Below, piece by piece: positions 1 to 5,714 of a DNA stretch of 8,669 nucleotides (the first letter of the stretch is position 1; every line of letters starts with the position of its first letter). Under the pieces are notes generated by a model. That model was not told where the DNA came from. It worked only from the letters and a program-made list of their open reading frames with translations, and ran no database searches. The stretch covers positions 1 through 8,669 of the forward strand of contig JAGXAX010000047.1 of the NCBI GenBank assembly GCA_018971405.1, read 5' to 3'. The DNA is from Alphaproteobacteria bacterium (GTDB taxonomy: Bacteria > Pseudomonadota > Alphaproteobacteria > Micavibrionales > UBA2020). The position numbers and the translations under genes were made by a program.

Positions 1-120
1 CCCTTTGAGGGAGAAGGCGCGGGCGATGTCGCGCTTGTTGACGGAGTTTGGGCTCGCGTGAATAAAGTCGCGCAAGGCCTCTTTTGTCGGCAGTCCCGAC
101 GGGTGATTTTTCTTCTTCAA
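1..120 (-). CDS. rnr: RNase R, N-terminal fragment (partial, cut by window edge)
   Basis: The reverse strand encodes 40 codons beginning TTG at 120. The peptide has a short Lys-rich start, then LPTKEALRDFI (residues 10-20) and NKRDIARAFSLKG (residues 28-40). This matches the N-terminal winged-helix region of alphaproteobacterial RNase R, a processive 3'-5' exoribonuclease of the RNB family that degrades structured RNA. The catalytic RNB domain and S1 domain would lie beyond the left edge. The TTG start overlaps the topA stop (TTGA, 4 nt), and an AGGA-like ribosome-binding sequence lies inside the 3' end of topA (about 134-137). This suggests translational coupling. The topA-rnr order is common in alphaproteobacteria. 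Only the N-terminal domain is visible, so identification rests on the motif plus synteny. A slightly longer upstream start cannot be excluded. Confidence 0.8.
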   Translation of the reverse strand, partial: MKKKNHPSGLPTKEALRDFIHASPNSVNKRDIARAFSLKG

Positions 121-2765
121 GCTTTGCTTGCTTTCCTGACTGTTTTCTTGGGCTTTGCGGCTTTTGCCGCAAGAAGCTCCAGCGCCTGTTCCAGCGTCAC
201 GTTTTCAACGACGGCGTCCTTCGGCAAGGTGGCGTTGATGGAACCGTGCTTGATATAGGGGCCGAAGCGGCCCTTGCTGACGGTGACGGGCTTGCCGTCG
301 CCGGGATGGTTGCCGAGTTCCTTTAAGGTTCCGAACCCGCCGCGCCCCTTGCCCTGCTGCGCCAGCAGATCGACGGCGCGGTTGAGGCCGATTGTGAGGA
401 CGCCGTCCGGATCGTCCGCCGGAATGGATTTGAATTTTCCCTGATGGACGAGGAACGGGCCGAAGCGGCCGATGCCCGCCTTGATCATCTCGCCGGTTTC
501 GGGATGCAGGCCGACTTCGCGCGGCAGGCCGAGCAGCGCGATCGCCTTTTGCAGGTCGATGTCGGCGACATCCATGCTGCGCGGCACCGGTGCGCGCTTC
601 GGTTTCGGTGCGGCGGCTTTTTTCTTTTTTGATGCCTTTTCCTTTTTGCCTTTTTCCGCCGGTTCTTTTTCGGCTTTTGGTTCCGCTTCCAGCGGCGTTT
701 CCGCAACAGGCGCGGGCCCGAGCTGGACGTAGGGGCCGTAAGGGCCGCGGCGCAGCGTGATCATCAGGCCGGTTTTCGGGTCGAGGCCGAGTTCCTTCGG
801 GCCCATGTCCTCGCCTTCCGGCGCGCTGCCGTCGGCGGTGGAAGAAAGGACAGGGCGCGTATAGCGGCATTCGGGATAGCTGGAGCAGCCTATGAAGGCG
901 CCGAACTTGCCGAGCTTGAGGCTCAGTTTTCCCGCGCCGCATTTCGGGCAGATGCGCTTTTTGTCTTCCGCCGTGGGATAGAGGATGGCTTCGAGGTCGT
1001 GATCCAGCGCATCGATGACGTCGGTGATGGGGAGGTCCTTGGTTTTGTCGACGGCGTCGGAGAAGGCGGCCCAGAAATCGCCAAGGACGTTTTTATAGGC
1101 GACCGCGCCGGAGGAGATTTCATCAAGTTTTTCTTCGAGATTGGCGGTGAAATCATACTCGACATAGCGCTTGAAGAAGTTGATCAGGAAGGCGGTGACG
1201 ATGCGCCCGCGGCTTTCGGGAATGAAACGCCGCTGGTCGAGCTTGACGTAGTCGCGGTCCTGCAGCACTTGCAGGATGCTGGCATAGGTCGAGGGGCGGC
1301 CGATGCCGAGTTCTTCGAGTTTTTTCACAAGGCTCGCTTCGGAATAGCGCGGCGGCGGCTGGGTGAAATGCTGATTCGGCATGATGTCGGCAAGCTGCAG
1401 CGCTTCGCCTTCCTTCAACGGGGGCAGGCGGCGCTCCTCTTCGGAGGTGTTTTTGTCGTCGTCATCATTTTCCTCGCGGTAGAGCTTGAGGAAGCCGTCG
1501 AAGGCGACGATCGATCCTGTCGCATGAAGGACGACCTTGCCGTCGCCGTTGATGATGTCGACCGCAACCTGATCGAGAACGGCGGATTCCATCTGGCAGG
1601 CGACAGTGCGCTTCCAGATCAACTCGTAGAGTTTCGCCTCGTCGTCGTTGAGATAGGCTGCCACGCTTTCCGGCGTGCGGAAAGCGTCGGTCGGGCGGAT
1701 GGCTTCGTGCGCTTCCTGCGCATTCTTGACCTTGGCCTTATAGGCGCGCGGGCTGTCCGGCAGGTATTTGCCGCCGAACTTGTTCTCGATGAGCTTGCGT
1801 GTGCCGGAAATGGCTTCGCCGGAGAGCGTCACGCCGTCCGTTCTCATGTAAGTGATGAGGCCGACGGTCTCGCCGCCGATATCCACGCCCTCGTAAAGGC
1901 GCTGCGCCGTGCGCATGGTCTTGGTCGCGCCGAAACGCAGCTTGCGCGAGGCTTCCTGCTGCAGTGTCGAGGTGATGAACGGCGGGGCGGGATGCCGCTT
2001 GACCTGCTTCTTTTCAATGGTGGCGACCTTGTAGGACTGCCCCTTGATGCGCCCGACGGCTGTATCGGCCATCGCCTTGTTGTTGATGGTCATCTTCTCG
2101 ATCTTTTTGCCGTCGAGAGCGGAAAGTCGCGCGGTGAAGCTCTTGCCTTCTTTCGTCGTCAGCAAGGTCTCGATCGACCAGTATTCTTCCGGATTGAACA
2201 CCTCGATTTCCGCCTCGCGCTCGCAGATCAGGCGCAGGGCGACGGACTGCACGCGGCCGGCGGAGCGCGAGCCGGGCAATTTGCGCCACAAAACGGGAGA
2301 TAGCGTGAAGCCGACGAGATAATCCAGCGCGCGGCGTGCGAGGTAAGCTTCGACGAGGTTGGCGTCCACGTCGCGCGGATGCCTGAAGGCCTCTTGCACG
2401 GCGGCCTTGGTGATCTCGTTAAAGGCGACGCGCTTGATGGCGACTTTTTCCGCCAGCTTCTTCTCTTTCAGGAGTTCGGTGATGTGCCACGAGATGGCTT
2501 CGCCTTCGCGGTCCGGGTCGGTCGCGAGATAGACGGTATCGACTTTTTTGGCGTTGGTGAGGATGGCACTCAAAGGCTTGGCCGAGCGCTCGCCCAGTTC
2601 CCATTGCATGGCGAAGCCGTGTTCCGGATCGACCGAGCCGTTTTTGGCAGGCAGGTCGCGGATATGCCCGAAGCTGGCGACGACCGTGTAGTCGGGGCCT
2701 AGGTATTTGTTGATGGTCTTCGCCTTGGCGGGGGATTCGACGATGACGAGATTATGTGCGGGCAT
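117..2765 (-). CDS. topA: DNA topoisomerase I (type IA)
   Basis: This 882-residue protein relaxes negatively supercoiled DNA by cleaving one strand through a 5'-phosphotyrosine. The Toprim domain opens with VIVESPAKAK (Glu10) and carries the metal-binding DPDRE at 83-87. The catalytic tyrosine is Tyr306 in ITYMRTDG. EAHEAIRPTD (351-360) and GIGRPSTYASI (487-497) are further type IA core motifs. A C4 zinc finger uses Cys606, Cys609, Cys627 and Cys633. It is followed by three glycine/aromatic C-terminal repeats, near 662-683, 754-781 and 824-845. A Lys/Ala/Glu/Pro-rich linker (about 690-728) separates repeat one from two, and the chain ends in a Lys-rich tail. Length and architecture are normal for alphaproteobacteria, which often have one zinc finger plus repeats rather than the E. 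coli set of fingers. The ATG start is supported by GGAG 8 nt upstream. It lies 43 nt after dprA, and its stop overlaps the rnr start. Confidence 0.98.
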   Translation of the reverse strand: MPAHNLVIVESPAKAKTINKYLGPDYTVVASFGHIRDLPAKNGSVDPEHGFAMQWELGERSAKPLSAILTNAKKVDTVYLATDPDREGEAISWHITELLKEKKLAEKVAIKRVAFNEITKAAVQEAFRHPRDVDANLVEAYLARRALDYLVGFTLSPVLWRKLPGSRSAGRVQSVALRLICEREAEIEVFNPEEYWSIETLLTTKEGKSFTARLSALDGKKIEKMTINNKAMADTAVGRIKGQSYKVATIEKKQVKRHPAPPFITSTLQQEASRKLRFGATKTMRTAQRLYEGVDIGGETVGLITYMRTDGVTLSGEAISGTRKLIENKFGGKYLPDSPRAYKAKVKNAQEAHEAIRPTDAFRTPESVAAYLNDDEAKLYELIWKRTVACQMESAVLDQVAVDIINGDGKVVLHATGSIVAFDGFLKLYREENDDDDKNTSEEERRLPPLKEGEALQLADIMPNQHFTQPPPRYSEASLVKKLEELGIGRPSTYASILQVLQDRDYVKLDQRRFIPESRGRIVTAFLINFFKRYVEYDFTANLEEKLDEISSGAVAYKNVLGDFWAAFSDAVDKTKDLPITDVIDALDHDLEAILYPTAEDKKRICPKCGAGKLSLKLGKFGAFIGCSSYPECRYTRPVLSSTADGSAPEGEDMGPKELGLDPKTGLMITLRRGPYGPYVQLGPAPVAETPLEAEPKAEKEPAEKGKKEKASKKKKAAAPKPKRAPVPRSMDVADIDLQKAIALLGLPREVGLHPETGEMIKAGIGRFGPFLVHQGKFKSIPADDPDGVLTIGLNRAVDLLAQQGKGRGGFGTLKELGNHPGDGKPVTVSKGRFGPYIKHGSINATLPKDAVVENVTLEQALELLAAKAAKPKKTVRKASKA

Positions 2766-2787
2766 ATGGCTTACTCCAAAAGGCGAT

Positions 2788-2807
2788 GCACAATATATAT
2801 AGTGTGC
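2788..2807. promoter_or_regulatory. Near-perfect 20-bp palindrome between dprA and topA
   Basis: The 43-nt gap between the dprA stop and topA start holds outer arms GCACA and TGTGC around an alternating TATATATA core. Only one of the ten base pairs mismatches (A6/G15 on the plus strand). It lies 22 nt upstream of the topA ATG. It could be an operator, a weak RNA hairpin in the dprA-topA message, or a supercoiling-sensitive AT-rich element near a topA promoter. The TATATAT core could also serve as a -10 sequence. It lacks the GC-rich stem and U-tract of an intrinsic terminator. The symmetry is seen directly; any function is inference. Confidence 0.4.
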
Positions 2808-2808
2808 G

Positions 2809-3933
2809 CTACATCAGGTTTATCTTATTTCCCGGCTGCCGTTCAATACATCCTGCGATCTCTAATTCCAGAATAACGATTAAAACGTCGCTGACAGGCG
2901 CGCCAGCGGCGCGAATGACCTCGTCAATCTGTACGGGGGTGGAGTTCAACATTTCCATAATTCTCATACGCAGTGATTCGTCAGGCGCCTGATCGGCTGT
3001 TCCGCCTATGGGGCGGGGTGGACTTTGCCAAGGGCCGTCTGCCTGATCGTGCAGCGGCTTCAGGCGCAGGCTGCGCAGTTCGTGAATGATGTCGTCCGCG
3101 GAGAGCGCAAGGTGCGCGCCGTCCTGAATGAGCTTGTTGGTGCCTTCGGCGCGCGGGTCGAGCGGCGAGCCGGGCACGGCGAAAACCTCGCGGTTTTGTT
3201 CGGCGGCCATGCGGGCGGTGATGAGCGAGCCGGATTTCAGCGCCGCTTCGACGATCAGCACGCCGAGGCTCAGGCCCGAGACCAGCCTGTTGCGGCGCGG
3301 GAAATGCCGTGCCTGAGGTTCGGTGCCGAAGGGGCTTTCGGCGATGATCGCGCCCTGCTCGGCGATCTGCCGGTAGAGCTTCTCGTTTTCGCGCGGATAG
3401 ACGATATCGATGCCGCCCGCGACGACGGCGATCGTGCCGGTTGAAAGGGAGGCCGTGTGCGCGGCGGTGTCGATGCCGCGGGCGAGGCCGGAAACGATGA
3501 CGTATCCCGCGGCGGCGACCTTGCTCGAGAAATCCTCGGCGATCCTGCGTCCGGCCAGCGAGGCGTTGCGCGCGCCGACGACGCCGAGCGAGGGCTTGGG
3601 CAATAAAGCGGCGTTGCCGAGAACGGCGATCAGCGGCGGCGCGTCCTCCAGTTCCGCCAGCAGCGCGGGATAATCCGGCTCGTCGCGGGCGATCAGCCGT
3701 GCGCCGTATTTTTCGACCTGTTCGATTTCCTTTTCCGCGAGATCTGCGGCAAAGGCCTTGAGCCCGCCTAGCCGTCCGCCGCGGCGGGCGAGATCGGGGA
3801 TGGCTTTCAGCGCATTGGCTGCCGAGCCGTAGCGTTCCAGCAGTTTATAGAACGTGATGGGGCCGATGTTTTCCGTGCGCGAGAGCTGCAGCCAGGCCAG
3901 CTTTTCTTTCGGGTCAAGGTTTTTGCGCGTCAT
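2809..3933 (-). CDS. dprA: DNA processing protein DprA (Smf)
   Basis: This 374-residue cytoplasmic protein binds incoming single-stranded DNA and loads RecA during natural transformation. Many non-transformable bacteria also carry it. An N-terminal helical SAM-like region (about 10-60) precedes the Rossmann-like DNA-processing domain: GVVGARNAS (117-125), VSGLARGIDTAAH (147-159), FPRRNRLVSGLSLG (211-224), GSLITARMAAEQ (235-246), VPGSP (253-257) and EGTNKLIQDGA (263-273). A C-terminal winged-helix domain (about 320-374) follows, as in many alphaproteobacterial DprAs. I chose ATG 3933 because upstream in-frame sequence to 4002 (MPATSSGLPRARKE...) is only the shifted reading of plsY and resembles no DprA N-terminus. 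This start overlaps plsY by 20 nt and has an AAGG-type ribosome-binding sequence inside plsY. The gene ends 43 nt before topA. Confidence 0.95.
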   Translation of the reverse strand: MTRKNLDPKEKLAWLQLSRTENIGPITFYKLLERYGSAANALKAIPDLARRGGRLGGLKAFAADLAEKEIEQVEKYGARLIARDEPDYPALLAELEDAPPLIAVLGNAALLPKPSLGVVGARNASLAGRRIAEDFSSKVAAAGYVIVSGLARGIDTAAHTASLSTGTIAVVAGGIDIVYPRENEKLYRQIAEQGAIIAESPFGTEPQARHFPRRNRLVSGLSLGVLIVEAALKSGSLITARMAAEQNREVFAVPGSPLDPRAEGTNKLIQDGAHLALSADDIIHELRSLRLKPLHDQADGPWQSPPRPIGGTADQAPDESLRMRIMEMLNSTPVQIDEVIRAAGAPVSDVLIVILELEIAGCIERQPGNKINLM

Positions 3934-4597
3934 GGGCGGAGGCCTTGCGGAGGTTGATCTTTCCTTCCGTGCCCTGGGCAAGCCGCTTGATGTTGCCGGC
4001 ATGCTTGAGCCAGATCATGACGGCCAGCACCAGCGTGAACAGGACGACGGAAGGGTTGTGCGTGACGAGATAAGACAGCAGCGGGGAGACTCCGAAGGCG
4101 ACCAGCGCAGACAACGACGAATATTTGCTCCAGATCGCCGTCGCCAGCCAGACGAGGCAGAGCGCAACGCCGACCTGCCATTGCAGCGCCAGCAACACGC
4201 CCAGCGCCACGGCCACGCCCTTGCCGCCCTTGAATTTCAGCCAGACGGGAAAAAGGTGGCCGGTAAACGCGCCGAAACCGGCGATCAGGGCAAGGTCGGG
4301 ATGCGCCGCTTTCGCGACGAGTACGGGAACGGCGCCTTTCAGCGCGTCCAGCAGCAGCGTCGCGATGCCGAGTTTCTTTCCGCCGACGCGCAGCGCGTTG
4401 GTCGCGCCGATGTTGCCGGAGCCTTTTTGCCGCAGGTCGCCCGCGCCGCAGAGTTTGCCGAGCAGCAGGCCGTAAGGAACGCTGCCGGAAAGGTATCCGC
4501 CGCACAAGGCGAAAAGGACAAGAGAAAAAGGAAAGGGGGCGTGCGTGATGTGTGGGAGCAAGGCTGGTTGGCTTTCTTGTGTTTTTAAGGTAAACAA
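3914..4597 (-). CDS. plsY: Glycerol-3-phosphate acyltransferase PlsY
   Basis: This inner-membrane enzyme transfers an acyl group from acyl-phosphate to glycerol-3-phosphate, the first step of phospholipid synthesis in the PlsX/PlsY pathway. All three family signatures are visible: GSGNIGATNALR (59-70), KFKGGKGVAV (121-130) and KHAGNIKRLAQGTE (198-211). Hydrophobic segments around 24-50, 73-96, 103-118, 125-155 and 163-195 fit its multi-pass topology. No ATG exists upstream of the first membrane segment. The listed start is TTG 4597 (227 residues, slightly long), with a GGATAG sequence just upstream. TTG 4559-4561, giving 215 residues, is an alternative closer to the usual length. It lies 32 nt downstream of the prepilin peptidase gene and overlaps dprA by 20 nt, so it is presumably co-transcribed with both. 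Confidence 0.93.
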   Translation of the reverse strand: MFTLKTQESQPALLPHITHAPFPFSLVLFALCGGYLSGSVPYGLLLGKLCGAGDLRQKGSGNIGATNALRVGGKKLGIATLLLDALKGAVPVLVAKAAHPDLALIAGFGAFTGHLFPVWLKFKGGKGVAVALGVLLALQWQVGVALCLVWLATAIWSKYSSLSALVAFGVSPLLSYLVTHNPSVVLFTLVLAVMIWLKHAGNIKRLAQGTEGKINLRKASAHDAQKP

Positions 4598-4629
4598 CTA
4601 TCCATTATTTTCAGTGAAGGTTCAACTGT

Positions 4630-5142
4630 TCAAAAACGGGCATTCAGGAACGGCCCGAGGCCAAACCTGTGCGCGGCTACGATGGCAATGCCCGCGGCAA
4701 GCCCCAGCCCTGCCGGCACGTTGATCTGACCCAGTTTGACTTTATGGTTACATTTTCTTTTGCCGAGGGCCATGACGACCCCGTGCAGCAGCGCCACGAA
4801 AGCACCAAGGCTCAATGCCATAAATATGTCCGGCACACCGAGCCCCAGCCCTGCCGCCGCCATCAGCTTGACGTCGCCGAGGCCGAGAGAGTCGGCATTG
4901 TAGAACTTATTCGCAAAAGCGCGGATGACAAGCAGCAGTCCGCCGCCCGCCAGCGCGCCAGTTGCTGCCTGTGCCGGACTGACGAAGCGCCAGTGCGTCG
5001 CGATGTGGAAAGCCATAAAGCTCAAAGCCAGCGCCGTGTTCAGGGGATCCGGCAATATATATTCTTTCAGGTCGCGCCAGGCCAGAGCCGCCAGCAGCGC
5101 GAAGATTAAAAAATATGAAAACATAGAAAGGATGACCAGCAT
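4630..5142 (-). CDS. A24-family prepilin peptidase (short form, no methyltransferase domain)
   Basis: This 170-residue polytopic inner-membrane aspartyl protease should cleave the leader peptides of type IV-type prepilins. The two expected catalytic aspartates are present: Asp24 in WRDLKEYILPDPLN, just after the first membrane helix, and Asp90 in the GxGD motif (GLGDVK, 87-92). About five to six hydrophobic segments are recognisable. It lacks the N-terminal cytoplasmic domain with paired cysteines that methylates mature pilins in full-length PilD, so it is comparable in size to CpaA/TadV-type enzymes. The ILPDPLN wording is closer to PilD-like sequences. ATG 5142 is the first start in an open stretch with only a weak AGGG-like ribosome-binding site; Met7 is an alternative. 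It heads the plsY-dprA-topA-rnr run and is divergent from a secretin gene cluster, which it probably serves. Specific substrates cannot be told from the window. Confidence 0.9.
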   Translation of the reverse strand: MLVILSMFSYFLIFALLAALAWRDLKEYILPDPLNTALALSFMAFHIATHWRFVSPAQAATGALAGGGLLLVIRAFANKFYNADSLGLGDVKLMAAAGLGLGVPDIFMALSLGAFVALLHGVVMALGKRKCNHKVKLGQINVPAGLGLAAGIAIVAAHRFGLGPFLNARF

Positions 5143-5207
5143 GTTGGCGCGTCTGCCCTGAAAAATAAACCGAAGAGTTATATAAAAGTTTTATGCCTTT
5201 GATTTTC

Positions 5208-5237
5208 TTGTGAAGCACGTTCTTTTCAGTGTATATT
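5208..5237 (+). promoter_or_regulatory. Candidate sigma70-type promoter for the receiver-secretin operon
   Basis: TTGTGA (5208-5213) as -35 is followed by an 18-nt spacer and TATATT (5232-5237) as -10. A shifted -10 TATTAT at 5234-5239 is also possible. Transcription would start near 5243-5247, right at the first hairpin, giving a leader of about 90-95 nt. Support is by eye only. Confidence 0.4.
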
Positions 5238-5244
5238 ATAAAGA

Positions 5245-5263
5245 GAGGCTTTGTACAAGCCTC
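5245..5263 (+). repeat. Leader hairpin 1: 7-bp perfect stem
   Basis: GAGGCTT (5245-5251) and AAGCCTC (5257-5263) are perfect inverted complements around a 5-nt TGTAC loop. The hairpin lies directly after the candidate -10, so it would form at the very 5' end of the transcript. It has no following U-tract, so it is not a standard terminator. It could protect the 5' end or be part of a regulatory leader. Confidence 0.55.
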
Positions 5264-5282
5264 CGGGCAAGGGGTTGTCCGG
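5263..5282 (+). repeat. Leader hairpin 2: 8-bp stem with GGGG loop
   Basis: CCGGGCAA (5263-5270) pairs with TTGTCCGG (5275-5282), with one G-U pair in RNA, around a GGGG tetraloop. It abuts hairpin 1 and shares the C at 5263, so the two stems could stack coaxially or compete for that base. No U-run follows. Confidence 0.55.
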
Positions 5283-5306
5283 AACGTGAAATCAAGGGGG
5301 ACTTTA

Positions 5307-5323
5307 TCACAGTATGTTTGTGA
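5307..5323 (+). repeat. Leader inverted repeat 3: TCACA-N7-TGTGA
   Basis: Arms TCACA (5307-5311) and TGTGA (5319-5323) surround a 7-nt spacer, with a further possible G-U pair inside. It ends 15 nt before the receiver ATG, close enough to affect ribosome access or to act as an operator. The half-sites are in the opposite order to a CRP site (TGTGA-N6-TCACA), so I do not call it one. Confidence 0.35.
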
Positions 5324-5338
5324 CCAAGTTCGGGTGCA

Positions 5339-5713
5339 ATGGGGACTCAGCAAACAATTCTTGTCGTTGAAGATAATGACTTCGTCAGGATGCAGATCGT
5401 CACGTTTCTTCAGGAAGCGGGTTACGCCACGCTTGAAGCGACGGACGGCAACGCCGGGCTCGACATCATCAACGGCAATGTCGCGCTTGCCGTCGTCGAC
5501 GTGCGGATGGAACCCATGGGAGGTTTTGACTTCATCGCGATGACGCAGTTTCAGGGCTACAAAATCCCCGTCGTGCTGGTAACGGGCGATCAGGACAATA
5601 CGATGCTTGAAAAAGCGGGAACGCTCGGCGTCGCGACCGTGCTGATGAAGCCCGTGCAGAAAGACAGGCTGGTTTCCATGGTGGGCCGTTTGATCAAGAA
5701 AGGCGGCCGCTGA
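5339..5713 (+). CDS. Stand-alone CheY-like response regulator receiver protein
   Basis: This 124-residue cytoplasmic protein is a single receiver domain with no output domain. Key residues are all present: acidic pair Glu11-Asp12 (VVEDND), phospho-acceptor Asp54 (VVDVRMEPMGG), switch Thr82 (VLVTGD) and Lys104 (LMKP). It should accept phosphate from a histidine kinase and act by protein-protein contact, as CheY, DivK or pilus regulators do. No kinase gene is in the window. The start is well constrained: an in-frame TGA lies at 5321-5323 and ATG 5339 is the only start after it, although its ribosome-binding sequence is poor (GGGT only 3-4 nt upstream). The gene ends 1 nt before the secretin ATG, which suggests the two are co-expressed and that the receiver tunes assembly or activity of that pilus/secretion machine. 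This role is inference from position. Confidence 0.93.
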   Translation: MGTQQTILVVEDNDFVRMQIVTFLQEAGYATLEATDGNAGLDIINGNVALAVVDVRMEPMGGFDFIAMTQFQGYKIPVVLVTGDQDNTMLEKAGTLGVATVLMKPVQKDRLVSMVGRLIKKGGR

Positions 5714-5714
5714 C

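Larger units (their letters stand above)
5143..5338. other. Divergent intergenic region with promoters and structured leader
   Basis: This 196-bp gap separates the minus-strand prepilin peptidase from the plus-strand receiver gene, so it should carry promoters for both arms. The left half is AT-rich, with TTATATAA at 5178-5185, which could be the -10 core for the leftward gene; I find no convincing -35 for it. The right half has a plausible rightward promoter followed by three inverted repeats before the receiver ATG. I see no tRNA, known riboswitch or convincing short ORF here. Confidence 0.6.

Noticed and set aside
999..2303. 434-codon plus-strand ORF antisense to topA
   Set aside because: It lies wholly inside the unmistakable topA gene on the opposite strand. 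Its protein is a mirror-frame product of GC-rich codons with no recognisable domain.
3934..4002. Longer dprA start at 4002
   Set aside because: The extra 23 residues are only the out-of-frame reading of plsY. ATG 3933 gives a normal DprA N-terminus.
4598..4633. Internal promoter for plsY (TTGAAC-18-AATAAT on the minus strand) and a TTGAAC direct repeat
   Set aside because: The match is weak, would leave almost no leader before the TTG start, and the gap is normal for an operon junction.
5245..5290. Cyclic-di-GMP (GEMM) riboswitch, suggested by an AAGCCTCCGG string
   Set aside because: The AAGCCTC part pairs locally with GAGGCTT, and the conserved GEMM tetraloop, receptor and junction sequences are missing.
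5307..5323. CRP/FNR-type operator
   Set aside because: The half-sites are inverted in order relative to TGTGA-N6-TCACA, and the spacer is 7 nt.
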